Below, in pieces: positions 9,401-15,344 of a stretch of 24,345 nucleotides of DNA. The stretch covers positions 1 to 24,345 of IMG/VR virus record IMGVR_UViG_3300025671_000516. One strand, written 5' to 3'. Source of the DNA: a virus. A program made the translations under genes and the position numbers. The notes below the pieces were generated by a model. It was not told where the DNA came from, ran no database searches, and saw only the letters and a program-made list of their open reading frames with translations. Each line of letters opens with the position of its first letter. Positions within the stretch are counted from its first letter, which is position 1.

Positions 9401-10202
9401 TAGATCTTGGCAGATGGCAAAAGAAGGTGACTATGGCCCACTAGCTTACAGCATACTGGCTGCATCTGGTTCTAAAATAGCTTCAGGCTTTACTCGTCAC
9501 CTTGACCCAGTAAACACTGCATACGGAATGTTTAACAATGCAGAGATGAATCCTGATCTACGTCAAGGTAATAAGTTTTTTAATGATGCAGGTCGTTATA
9601 TAAATCAGTTAAATCCATTTAGTGGGGTAGAGGATCTAGAACGTAGAGCTACACCAACAAGAGGATTTGCTTCTGGTAAAGATGTAGATGTTGGTAAGCA
9701 ACTTATGGTTAGATCTGGTAAAAACCCTAACCTAGTTGAGTCTATATTTAACTCAGCAGGTGCCAATATCTTTACCCAAGTACGTTTTGATGGACCTGCT
9801 AAAGTAAAAAACTATGTGGATGGATTACTAGCTCCTGCACTGCAGATACAAGCTGAACTAGCAATGGCTGCAAACCCAGACTACTTTACATCTTATTCAC
9901 AGGAGGAAAAGGAACAAGTAGTTAAAAAGATAAGTGATAATGCCAAGGCTATGGTGCTAGACCAAATGGAAAATGGTGGTGTAGTACCTCAGAGCATGGA
10001 TATTGTTCGTAGACTTAGCAGAAATAAAAAGACAACAGAAAAGGTTTTGGACCTGTTACCATTTGATTTTAGTGGTCTTGATACCTATGACCAAAAGATG
10101 GAAAAGATTTTAGAGATGGAGGATGGTTATCAACAACTGCTGAAGATCAAAGGTTTAGTAGACACCTACGATGATTGGAGTTCAACGATAACAAACTTTT
10201 AA
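6447..10202 (+). CDS. Giant 1251-aa internal virion/DNA-ejection protein (putative)
   Basis: This is the longest gene in the window. The first ~80 residues are acidic, Pro-rich and probably disordered. They carry three copies of F[TS]LSDL at residues 5-10, 35-40 and 61-66. The remainder is mixed globular sequence with several hydrophobic or Gly/Ala-rich segments, such as TTGLAGGATGGSALM near residue 130, EGALTAAGSIIFPALAGGSA near 325 and FAKMVVGWGAVSYGVGGQIGF near 860. These could insert in a membrane. Length and position resemble T7 gp16 (1318 aa), the largest ejectosome protein, but no transglycosylase motif is present here because that function appears to be in the 281-aa protein. The start is well defined by AAAGGAG followed by six bases and ATG. 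It is the last gene before the bidirectional terminator. Sequence family was not recognised. Confidence 0.72.
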   Translation: MADGFTLSDLEEDVVAPSVEPVVPTPEPEEESTGFSLSDLGTELEIPQTTTEQVQDLTSPFSLSDLEAPTSFTLEGEDRFINVYDAFEKYDNQPLTKEQVLADPDLMEIVYQSLEARFPETKALGKLAKTTTGLAGGATGGSALMNRNYRAMDKEKAFEIYQNYMRSFDAAQSVTVANEIGYTMGVDDETKRRLAGGYLLFNQMDNIFTGEGSWGEMFDGIRDYTVATVWDPTTLLSFGAGKALGWAGTKATGKSLQKMMTAAYADAISKGATKKAATIAVGNAVAKAMPMATVDAALAFGQDLGRQMQLIDVGAQEKYSKAEGALTAAGSIIFPALAGGSALFKEARKSGFAENTILSYKNIDSMIKKYGADEAWEKLGQALDKNGLFQSLDEQFGTLSARGKINFLPWEQAKDEADRLIAAKGKKRRDLAANNAFFKFFWFGDPDNGVKGYFEALNDAGFVMHPEILKKYKTTGAFSRTIRFINPSKLDKLVKNWENETGYVLDGVRTDKGKVSPALMEAVMKNSMSLSGENLWIASELSRLQKAGVSNKDMLELYKRVQPSEGPKHNQAALSMYKRLITSHLSTTGANLQGFKTLVSLNTAADFVTGAIDLTRGAIMKGLGNEEAAVKFYNRAYGEWGGMIRRMADGVSPDIPIEYADAVLDMNPQIAEKLFRDVAGDGGVNDSLAMFNIDKSNKIWAAADAYTKGVQTLTLARLQDNLTKRFAFGTNLNQGIMKKYGITPEEFFSDPDVEFKMATAEFRLIMEQAAQRTMRETASVNWSTLPATNFMRKSARYIETITNRSIGGYVVPFGSFLNTTVATAGDLSGVNYFRYVGAKTIGKQIDPVTEDGAELFAKMVVGWGAVSYGVGGQIGFEADTNDNAIERIQSGLTWKQDRMPDGTVRNREFEWPMSLIRATSQAIGHGMLETGEMDMAKVGQRLLTDSDFRKKFMGAIPEDLWVDLTVQVGPGQALRDLDDLGNSMNRSWQMAKEGDYGPLAYSILAASGSKIASGFTRHLDPVNTAYGMFNNAEMNPDLRQGNKFFNDAGRYINQLNPFSGVEDLERRATPTRGFASGKDVDVGKQLMVRSGKNPNLVESIFNSAGANIFTQVRFDGPAKVKNYVDGLLAPALQIQAELAMAANPDYFTSYSQEEKEQVVKKISDNAKAMVLDQMENGGVVPQSMDIVRRLSRNKKTTEKVLDLLPFDFSGLDTYDQKMEKILEMEDGYQQLLKIKGLVDTYDDWSSTITNF

Positions 10203-10230
10203 AAAAGGGGGCATCAAGCCCCCTCTTTTT
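10201..10230. terminator. Bidirectional Rho-independent terminator between converging operons
   Basis: GGGGGC (10207-10212), loop ATCAA and GCCCCC (10218-10223) form a perfect 6-bp GC stem. It is preceded by six A and followed by TCTTTTT, so each strand has a T-tract after the hairpin, and the A and T tracts can extend the stem. It sits immediately after the stop of the last + strand gene and overlaps the stop region of the last - strand gene, as expected for a shared terminator of convergent transcription. Confidence 0.9.
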
Positions 10231-10435
10231 ATGTATCATCGTCTAGCATATAATCTGCCCAATCATATGCTTGCCGTTTTATTTCTCGCATATCGTTACT
10301 CGACCTTGCCCCTGCCAACAGACCAGTTAAAGCCTGACCCGCCAAGTAGATTCTTGCAGTCAGGCTTTTTGTTGTAGGAGCTTTACGTTTTCTCTGAGAA
10401 AACTTTTTTGCTTCTTTCTCTAAGCTCTCTTTCAA
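10229..10435 (-). CDS. Small basic hypothetical protein, TTG start
   Basis: A 68-aa protein of unknown function and the last gene of the leftward operon. The N-terminal 20 residues are strongly basic (KEAKKFSQRKRKAPTTKS). A helix with AGQALTGLLAG follows, and the end is acidic (WADYMLDDDT). The start is TTG at 10435, supported by AAGGAG at 10443-10448 with a 7-base spacer. The only in-frame ATG is too close to the C terminus. Its first 53 bases overlap the end of the upstream gene in another frame, which is unusually long for this operon but well supported by the ribosome binding site. The stop lies against the terminator hairpin. Confidence 0.6.
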   Translation of the reverse strand: MKESLEKEAKKFSQRKRKAPTTKSLTARIYLAGQALTGLLAGARSSNDMREIKRQAYDWADYMLDDDT

Positions 10436-10571
10436 TTACTAGCTCCTTGTTTTTGAAGTAGGCTTTGTTAAAACCCATCTCCCAATCCCTATTATCTTTT
10501 GTATTAACTTGGTAGGGATTGCCCAAGTCACCTTTGAGAAAGGATTGGTATCCTTCGTTAAACGGTTTCAT
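10383..10571 (-). CDS. RMF-like small protein (ribosome modulation factor-like motif)
   Basis: This 62-aa protein contains GYQSFLKGDLGNPYQ followed by RDWEMGFNKAYF. The pattern of GYQ, Gly, PYQ, then Arg-x-Trp-x-x-Gly with an Ala two to four residues later is that of ribosome modulation factor, the small protein that dimerises ribosomes in stationary phase. The C terminus is highly charged (KNKELVIERELRERSKKV). ATG 10571 is chosen because it forms an ATGA overlap with the stop of DUF3310. A longer frame reaching 10652 would overlap that gene by 85 bases. If the likeness is real, the protein could bind host ribosomes, but it may only share a fold used by various small phage proteins. No search was run. 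Confidence 0.6.
   Translation of the reverse strand: MKPFNEGYQSFLKGDLGNPYQVNTKDNRDWEMGFNKAYFKNKELVIERELRERSKKVFSEKT
10443..10448 (-). promoter_or_regulatory. Shine-Dalgarno AAGGAG that decides a TTG start
   Basis: The - strand reads AAGGAG, seven bases, then TTG at 10435. It lies inside the coding region of the upstream RMF-like gene, so the final gene is initiated from within its neighbour. Confidence 0.7.
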
Positions 10572-10819
10572 CTTTTGCTTTGATGTTGTATTAGTGCTTC
10601 TAGGTACCATCTTGCTTTCTTCAAATCCTCTAGACCATTCTTGTAACGCCAACGATGTAAGTACTTCGCAACGTTACCCCTATAATAACCGATAAGTTCC
10701 TCATCTGTCAAGATATCTTTGATATAATCAATACACTCAATATCACCTTGACCGTAGTGTGCAGGTTTGTTTACGTTATCTGCAGGTACTACATTATGAA
10801 ACTCTATTTGTTTTTTCAT
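10568..10819 (-). CDS. DUF3310 family protein
   Basis: This 83-aa protein has the conserved DUF3310 core: NKPAHYGQGDIECIDYI near the N terminus, YYRGNVAKYLHRWRYKNG in the middle and LEDLKKARWYLEALI at the end. The family is widespread in tailed phages, is often loosely labelled a nucleotide kinase, and has no established activity. Length is normal for the family's minimal form. It is joined by ATGA overlaps at both ends, to the PD-(D/E)XK-like gene upstream and to the RMF-like gene downstream, so it is translated in a coupled chain. Its place among nucleotide and DNA metabolism genes is usual. Family assignment is firm and function is unknown. Confidence 0.85.
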   Translation of the reverse strand: MKKQIEFHNVVPADNVNKPAHYGQGDIECIDYIKDILTDEELIGYYRGNVAKYLHRWRYKNGLEDLKKARWYLEALIQHQSKR

Positions 10820-11262
10820 AGTATGATTAACTCCGCTTCTGTATAAGGGATGTGAAAGAACAACTCACCTGGTTTAATGTATCTACCTTTTGCTTCACCA
10901 AGACTTTCTTTAGTTAGCAAGAAGTCTCTGATACGCCAAGCTTGTTTGAGGTCTCTACGAAAGACGTAGAAGTTAAGAACACCGTTCTCACTTTGATACT
11001 TATCAAGTAGACGTTGTTTACGTTCTGGAATACGAATCTCTCGCCAAGTTACTGGCCAGTCTCCTTCCCATGCTACCTTAACTTCTGCCTCATTAAAATA
11101 TGTATAGCCGTGTTTCTGAGAGACAACATCTACGTGGTAGTTTTCTTCAGTGTTGACTAGAACATGCCCCTTCTTTGTGAGATACGCTGTTAAAGCATCC
11201 TTAGCTTGTGAATCGTATGCTTCGTACAAAGCACGGTTAAATTGTTTTCTTACTGGTCCCAA
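10816..11262 (-). CDS. Putative PD-(D/E)XK-fold protein, TTG start
   Basis: This 148-aa protein has a helical N terminus, then NYHVDVVSQ with Asp45 and, after a turn, EAEVKVAW with Glu60 and Lys62. A D...E-x-K arrangement between predicted beta strands is the signature of PD-(D/E)XK nucleases. The rest (WREIRIPERKQRLLDKYQ, then FYVFRRDLKQAW) is compatible with the helix and strands that follow in that fold. The start is TTG at 11262 with GGAG eight bases upstream, and no other good start exists near the N terminus. The first 26 bases overlap the DUF1289 gene. It may process DNA or be a degenerate, non-catalytic relative. Only the motif supports the call. Confidence 0.55.
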   Translation of the reverse strand: MGPVRKQFNRALYEAYDSQAKDALTAYLTKKGHVLVNTEENYHVDVVSQKHGYTYFNEAEVKVAWEGDWPVTWREIRIPERKQRLLDKYQSENGVLNFYVFRRDLKQAWRIRDFLLTKESLGEAKGRYIKPGELFFHIPYTEAELIIL

Positions 11263-11443
11263 CAGACTGTCTCCATTTTAATTCGTAGAGCAGTTTATTC
11301 TGCTCGTACTCTGACATTATACACCATTCACGAATCTCGTCAATAGTGCGGTAACACCCTGCGCAGTATCCATCTTCTATCCGACAGATTTTTACGCAGG
11401 GTGACTCTACTTGGCTCAAGCTCCTATGTCTACGATTTCGCAT
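11237..11443 (-). CDS. DUF1289 family Cys4 protein
   Basis: A 68-aa protein with SPCVKICRIEDGYCAGC, giving four cysteines at residues 16, 20, 27 and 30, followed by RTIDEIREWCIMSEYEQ. This is the DUF1289 signature, a small family common in proteobacteria, thought to bind metal or an Fe-S cluster and of unknown function. ATG 11443 overlaps the end of the reductase gene by 28 bases and is preceded only by a weak GGTGA. The location directly downstream of the ribonucleotide reductase invites the idea of a redox or metal role connected with it, but that is inference. Family assignment is good and role is unknown. Confidence 0.8.
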   Translation of the reverse strand: MRNRRHRSLSQVESPCVKICRIEDGYCAGCYRTIDEIREWCIMSEYEQNKLLYELKWRQSVGTSKKTI

Positions 11444-13335
11444 ACATCACCAGTACAAGCAAATGTTTGACTTGATGCAGTGGTGTCTTCTTTTTCGTAG
11501 TCACTTAGCTTAGACCAGTCGATTTTGTCTGGCATTGATGATAGTAGTGTTTGATAATCAGACTTACCAATCTCTTGATATGGTGCCTGTTGGTAAGTGT
11601 GTTCGTTATAAGGCAAAAACGATACACCAGACATCTCATCAAAGTGATCATAGACAAAAGCACCAACCTCAAACCACTCGTCTTTCTTTACGTTGATTGT
11701 GACAGAAGGTTTATGTTCACACCAATGTCTCTGATACATCAACCACATTTGCAGTTGATCAATGGCAGATAGATCAGAAGTAACTACAGCTTTGTTAGGA
11801 GCTTTTACAGGAAAGCTAAACACTGTAGTCTGATCAGGTTTAAATACATCAGGTTCACTAGGAATACCCTGATCTTTCATAAACGTTGTTAAGGGGTCTT
11901 TGTTATCTCCTCTAACGGTTCTAACGTAATAATTTGAATGTCGTGCGTGGATTCCAGAGGCACTGTCAACGAGCTGGGATACCGTTCCCGAGGGCTTAAT
12001 ACAGCTAATAGCAGCAGAGTGAGGAATACCAAAAAGATCAGCATACCTAGCATTTGTTTCAATAGCAACTTCACGAAGTCTTTCAAGAGTTTTATCCAAT
12101 CCTTTATTCTTCAAGGTCATTAATGGATTGTCCATTATGCCTGTGAGAGACACACCGAGCAGTCGTTCATCTTCTGTATTTCGTTGCCACACCTTTCGCA
12201 GATATGGAAACTTGGTGTAGGTGGACTGGATCGTTCCCAGAATAGTTGCCAAACGGACTTTTCGTTCCAGATCATCCACATTGTCTGTAGCCCTGACCAC
12301 AACTTCTGTGAGGTTGCAGAACTGATACGGGCGGAGAATAATCTCACTACAAGGATTAGTTCCAAAATCCCACTCAGTATCACGTCTCCCATTTTTTGAA
12401 GCTTGATTTTTAGATGCTTGCCTGTTGAATATTCCACGTTCTCCACTCCCCGACTCTACGAGAGCCATCCACTCACGCATAAAGGATAGGCTATCTGGTT
12501 TCTCTGTATATGCGACAGAGTTATTTGCTAAGGCACGTTGAGGATCATTGTCCCACCAGTTGCCAGACTTGGCATGACGCATACGGTCATCACTTAGATT
12601 TGATAAAGAGATCATAGCTGATCGACGTACACCGCCTACAACCACTACTTCACCGATCTTACACATCAAGTCATGGCACTCGATAGAGGACAACTTACGT
12701 CCCTGTGCACCTTTAAAAATATTGACAGTAAAGTTAAATAGATCAACTAAAGGTGCTGGACCTGATGCTCTACCACCAAAGGTTTTAAGTCTTGCACCTG
12801 CAGGACGAACTTGTGAGATATCCCATTTAGGAATTTCACCAGCCCACAGAAGTGCAAGAACCTGACGGAAAGCTTTAGCCCAACCCTCTTTGCTGTCTTT
12901 AACTACGACAGTGGTATCACTATCGAAAAGCTCTGGGATGTCTGGAAGTTTACTGATAAACTGTCTTTCAACACTGAATCCTACACCAGTTCCACAGAGA
13001 AGGATAAACATAGCTTCGTCAAAACTCTTTGGATCATCGACAGGCAAGTAGCTGCAGTTATACCCTGCAGTGTTGTCACGATACAAGGCTTGGCCAGCTG
13101 TCATCATAGCTCTCATGCTAGGCATAATCTCTAGATCAAGAATAGCTGCTTCAATCTCGTCGTAGGTACCATCATCAAAATCACCTGATGCCATCAGCAA
13201 AGGTGCTACAACATTCTTCATGTAGCGTTCTACAGTTTCAGGCCAAGACTCACGTCTTTGAGAATCTTCAAGCCAGCGAGCATACCGTGAAGTGTGTATG
13301 AAAGCTTGATAATCTGTTGGTAAATAATTACTCAT
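11416..13335 (-). CDS. nrdJ: Adenosylcobalamin-dependent (class II) ribonucleoside-triphosphate reductase
   Basis: This 639-residue protein reduces ribonucleotides to deoxyribonucleotides using a B12-derived radical. Visible residues match the monomeric Lactobacillus-type enzyme: Cys94 (GYNCSYL), the thiyl-radical site Cys329 in NPCSEIILRP with Glu331, and Cys340 (QFCNLTEV). The 329-340 spacing of 11 equals that of Cys408 and Cys419 in that enzyme. The C-terminal Cys627 and Cys632 (TFACTGDVCE) have the five-residue spacing of the redox shuttle pair. GVGFSVER and CIKPSGTVSQLVDSASGIH are further conserved blocks. It is shorter than the ~740-aa reference. There is no ATP cone and no small-subunit gene nearby, which argues against class I. 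It is joined to MazG upstream by an ATGA overlap. The host must supply or import cobalamin. Confidence 0.9.
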   Translation of the reverse strand: MSNYLPTDYQAFIHTSRYARWLEDSQRRESWPETVERYMKNVVAPLLMASGDFDDGTYDEIEAAILDLEIMPSMRAMMTAGQALYRDNTAGYNCSYLPVDDPKSFDEAMFILLCGTGVGFSVERQFISKLPDIPELFDSDTTVVVKDSKEGWAKAFRQVLALLWAGEIPKWDISQVRPAGARLKTFGGRASGPAPLVDLFNFTVNIFKGAQGRKLSSIECHDLMCKIGEVVVVGGVRRSAMISLSNLSDDRMRHAKSGNWWDNDPQRALANNSVAYTEKPDSLSFMREWMALVESGSGERGIFNRQASKNQASKNGRRDTEWDFGTNPCSEIILRPYQFCNLTEVVVRATDNVDDLERKVRLATILGTIQSTYTKFPYLRKVWQRNTEDERLLGVSLTGIMDNPLMTLKNKGLDKTLERLREVAIETNARYADLFGIPHSAAISCIKPSGTVSQLVDSASGIHARHSNYYVRTVRGDNKDPLTTFMKDQGIPSEPDVFKPDQTTVFSFPVKAPNKAVVTSDLSAIDQLQMWLMYQRHWCEHKPSVTINVKKDEWFEVGAFVYDHFDEMSGVSFLPYNEHTYQQAPYQEIGKSDYQTLLSSMPDKIDWSKLSDYEKEDTTASSQTFACTGDVCEIVDIGA

Positions 13336-13697
13336 CTTTTGTCTCCTGATCCACCCAAAGTCCCACGAGCTTTACGCCCATAGAGTTTTTCTAAATTTTT
13401 AAAAGCAATGTCATGTAGATCTAAGTTAAGATCTCTAGACAGTGCGGCTACATACCACAGTACATCTCCAAGTTCTGCAGCAATACCTTGCCGATCAAAG
13501 TTATTATCACGAATCATCTTCTTAACTTTGTTTGCAACTTCACCTGCCTCACCTGCTAAACCTAAAGCAGGATAAAGAACACTGTGTGTGCTGTTGTAAA
13601 TTGCAGTTCTTGCTGCCGCACTTTGATACTGATTCATAGTCATGCGTTCTTTAAACGCATCTTCATAGTAATCCCAAACCTCTACATCATTCGACAC
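13332..13697 (-). CDS. MazG-like nucleotide pyrophosphohydrolase, GTG start
   Basis: This 121-aa all-alpha NTP pyrophosphatase has LAGEAGEVANKVKK supplying the E-x-x-E metal site, AELGDVLWYVAAL supplying the second E-x-x-D site, and the closing RKARGTLGGSGDKR typical of phage MazG-like proteins. Such enzymes hydrolyse NTPs or dNTPs to monophosphates. In phages the role is debated between nucleotide recycling and lowering of ppGpp. GTG 13697 is chosen for GAGG six bases upstream. A later ATG (MTMNQYQ) would remove 18 residues and match the usual family start, so the extension is less certain. It overlaps the reductase start (ATGA) and the upstream 53-aa gene by 11 bases, so dNTP-supply genes are adjacent and coupled. 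Confidence 0.88.
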   Translation of the reverse strand: MSNDVEVWDYYEDAFKERMTMNQYQSAAARTAIYNSTHSVLYPALGLAGEAGEVANKVKKMIRDNNFDRQGIAAELGDVLWYVAALSRDLNLDLHDIAFKNLEKLYGRKARGTLGGSGDKR

Positions 13698-13848
13698 TTT
13701 TTACCTCACAATCTTCTACTACTACATCATCTATATCATACAAACTTGCTTCAATTAGCTCACCGATAACATCACAGTTGTCACCAAAGGTTTCAAGAAA
13801 GTTTGCATCTGGATCTACTTTTATCTTTATTGACAGCTCGAACTTCAT
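13687..13848 (-). CDS. Small acidic hypothetical protein, 53 aa
   Basis: This short gene begins MKFELSIKIKVDPDANFLET and ends VEDCEVKSVE. The start at 13848 has AGGGA eight bases upstream. The stop overlaps the GTG start of MazG by 11 bases, which fits the dense overlap pattern of the operon. A beta strand with alternating residues (KFELSIKIKV) is followed by an acidic helix (DVIGELIEASLYDIDDVVVE), compatible with a small alpha-beta fold. No family was recognised. It is supported by the RBS, the overlap and the absence of any other gene in 13698-13859. Confidence 0.6.
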   Translation of the reverse strand: MKFELSIKIKVDPDANFLETFGDNCDVIGELIEASLYDIDDVVVEDCEVKSVE

Positions 13849-13859
13849 GAACAAGATCC

Positions 13860-14108
13860 CTAGTTATACTTACCATCAGAGTTCATGTCAACAACAATCG
13901 GCTCAATACTACTTACAAAATGTTTTTTCCATTCGTAAGCGTCTTCAAAATCTTCAAACCAAAAGTTATCCTCATTTATTTCTCCATCTATTTCCGTCTT
14001 ACAGACCATAAAATACTTAGAACCTTCAGGTGCCATTTCAAGATCTTCTTCAGAAACTTCATCAACACTGATTGGACCTTCAGTCACCCCCCAAATTTTT
14101 ACTTCCAT
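13860..14108 (-). CDS. Small acidic hypothetical protein, 82 aa
   Basis: An acidic protein starting MEVKIWGVTEGPISVDEVSE, with a strand GSKYFMVCKTEIDGE and an aromatic/acidic helix DNFWFEDFEDAYEWKKHF. The pattern suggests a compact alpha-beta protein. No family was recognised. ATG 14108 gives a 10-base overlap with the upstream nuclease gene. A longer frame starting at 14156 is open but would overlap by 58 bases with no better ribosome binding site. The net negative charge of this and its 53-aa neighbour recalls phage proteins that mimic DNA or bind basic host factors, but nothing specific supports this. Confidence 0.6.
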   Translation of the reverse strand: MEVKIWGVTEGPISVDEVSEEDLEMAPEGSKYFMVCKTEIDGEINEDNFWFEDFEDAYEWKKHFVSSIEPIVVDMNSDGKYN

Positions 14109-14440
14109 TTCTTTAACAACTCCATGTAATGATCTAAACTGATCATAGTTATCCAATCTTTTCTATCTGCACGAAAGAATACAACTGGCTCTCCTTTGCC
14201 GTGTTTACTGGCTTGTTCAATATAATCGTAGGCCATCTTCATACCAGACTTTCTACGCTTTACTTCAATAGTAATAGGGATCTTTTTTCTAGCTGCAGGA
14301 GACAACTGGATATCTTCTCCAGTGTCTCCCATAGTTGTGGACTTTATGTCATCAGGTTCAAACTCAGGAAAGGTTTGTAATAGTTTGTCCCTGATTTCAT
14401 TTTGCCCACCACGACCCTTGGCTTTAGCTGCCCGTGTCAT
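14099..14440 (-). CDS. Hjc/RecB-type PD-(D/E)XK endonuclease (putative resolvase)
   Basis: This 113-aa nuclease-like protein begins MTRAAKAKGRGGQNEIRDKL. Candidate catalytic residues are Glu15, Asp43 (GEDIQLS), Glu59 and Lys61 (ITIEVKRRKSG), the order seen in archaeal Hjc-like resolvases and related phage endonucleases. A helix YDYIEQASKHG and the strand EPVVFFRADRKDW follow as in that fold. ATG 14440 is chosen for AGAGG six bases upstream. An upstream in-frame TTG at 14455 lacks support. It overlaps the Cas4-like nuclease by 17 bases. The likely role is cutting branched or concatemeric DNA during replication, in place of a T7 gp3-type enzyme. Substrate is inferred. Confidence 0.7.
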   Translation of the reverse strand: MTRAAKAKGRGGQNEIRDKLLQTFPEFEPDDIKSTTMGDTGEDIQLSPAARKKIPITIEVKRRKSGMKMAYDYIEQASKHGKGEPVVFFRADRKDWITMISLDHYMELLKKWK

Positions 14441-15287
14441 CAAACACCTCTTCAACCTTAGGTTCTTTTTCTACGTGAACGAGATACTCAATACCATATG
14501 AGTACTTGAACATACGTAGGTTAGGCCAGCAAACTTTTTTGTACTCGCAGAACTGACAAGACTTGTCCAACTTAGTGTTGGGACTTGCCTTGCTTGCAGG
14601 TACGGGTTGAATACGATCTGCAGGTAGGTCACCTGCTACCAGATCTTTAGCCGCAAGCATCTCTTGCTCTTTCGTCTCAAGATCTTTTGTGAAGTCATGA
14701 ATATCTAAACAGATCTCACCACTGACCTTATCAATGGCGAGGAATGCCCCATGTGTTTTGTCAGTTACAAGTGGGTCATCTTTACCTGCATAGACATAAG
14801 AACTAAGTTGACTGATGTAACCAAAGGCATCATTCTCACGTAGTGTACCTTCTTTAAACTTTTTAAAAGCGTAGGGGCTACAAGACTTTACATCCACAGT
14901 CATACCATCAATCACACAGTCACGGTGACCACGTATGCCATGAACGTTGAGTCTGTCCTGAGAACCCTTCATACTGTGCCCTGATGCTACAACCATCGAC
15001 AATATAAGTTCTTCAATCATATCTCCGTAAAAGAAACGGAGAAGTAGATTAGCACTCAATGGCTCACCAAAGCCTGGCTTGTTTACCTTGTACCAAAGCT
15101 TACGTTTACATGGTGTGCCGATAGACGAAAGAGATAGATACCCACGAGGCTCTTGAGGCTTACTAAATCTTTTGTTGGCAGACATCGCAATGTTGTTGCC
15201 TAGCATAGAACCGATAGTGCCGTTCCATCCGCCTTGTCCGTAGATCACGGACTCAAGGTCTTCAACTAATGTATCAATCTTTTTCAT
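14424..15287 (-). CDS. Cas4/RecB-family exonuclease with predicted 4-Cys iron-sulfur site
   Basis: A 287-aa PD-(D/E)XK exonuclease. Visible residues are His121 and Asp123 (GHRDCVIDG), Asp132 and Lys134 (VDVKS), and Gln160 with Tyr164 (QLSSY), the nuclease core of the Cas4/AddB/RecB family. Cys60 (TPCKRKLWY) plus Cys244, Cys247 and Cys253 (CQFCEYKKVC) match the four cysteines that hold a 4Fe-4S cluster in Cas4 and AddB. ATG 15287 has AAGGAG five bases upstream. Phage proteins of this kind are thought to act as recombination or DNA-degradation exonucleases. No CRISPR array or other cas gene is present, so Cas4 here is only a family name. It lies after a hairpin that may lower its expression relative to SSB and Pol. 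Confidence 0.8.
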   Translation of the reverse strand: MKKIDTLVEDLESVIYGQGGWNGTIGSMLGNNIAMSANKRFSKPQEPRGYLSLSSIGTPCKRKLWYKVNKPGFGEPLSANLLLRFFYGDMIEELILSMVVASGHSMKGSQDRLNVHGIRGHRDCVIDGMTVDVKSCSPYAFKKFKEGTLRENDAFGYISQLSSYVYAGKDDPLVTDKTHGAFLAIDKVSGEICLDIHDFTKDLETKEQEMLAAKDLVAGDLPADRIQPVPASKASPNTKLDKSCQFCEYKKVCWPNLRMFKYSYGIEYLVHVEKEPKVEEVFDDTGS

Positions 15288-15299
15288 GTTATCTCCTTA

Positions 15300-15324
15300 A
15301 AAGGTAGCCCCCCGAAGGGGGCCA
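15300..15324 (-). terminator. Hairpin, probable partial terminator inside the early operon
   Basis: On the - strand, GCCCCC-TTCG-GGGGGC (15307-15322) is a 6-bp GC stem with a stable UUCG-type tetraloop, followed by TACCTTTTAAGG. The T-tract is short and interrupted, so termination may be incomplete. It lies in the only sizeable gap (15288-15344) between the ssDNA-binding gene and the Cas4-like gene. Confidence 0.6.
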
Positions 15325-15344
15325 CTAGTTGTTTTGGGAGGAGG

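Noticed and set aside
10201-10230. Small RNA at the convergent junction
   Set aside because: The sequence is fully explained by a hairpin with T-tracts on both strands, and there is no room for a promoter.
11416-13335. Class I ribonucleotide reductase large subunit
   Set aside because: NPCSE at the radical site, Cys spacing equal to the monomeric B12 enzyme, no ATP cone and no small-subunit gene favour class II.
14424-15287. Part of a CRISPR-Cas system because of Cas4 similarity
   Set aside because: No repeat-spacer array and no other cas gene is seen. Cas4-like exonucleases are common in phages.
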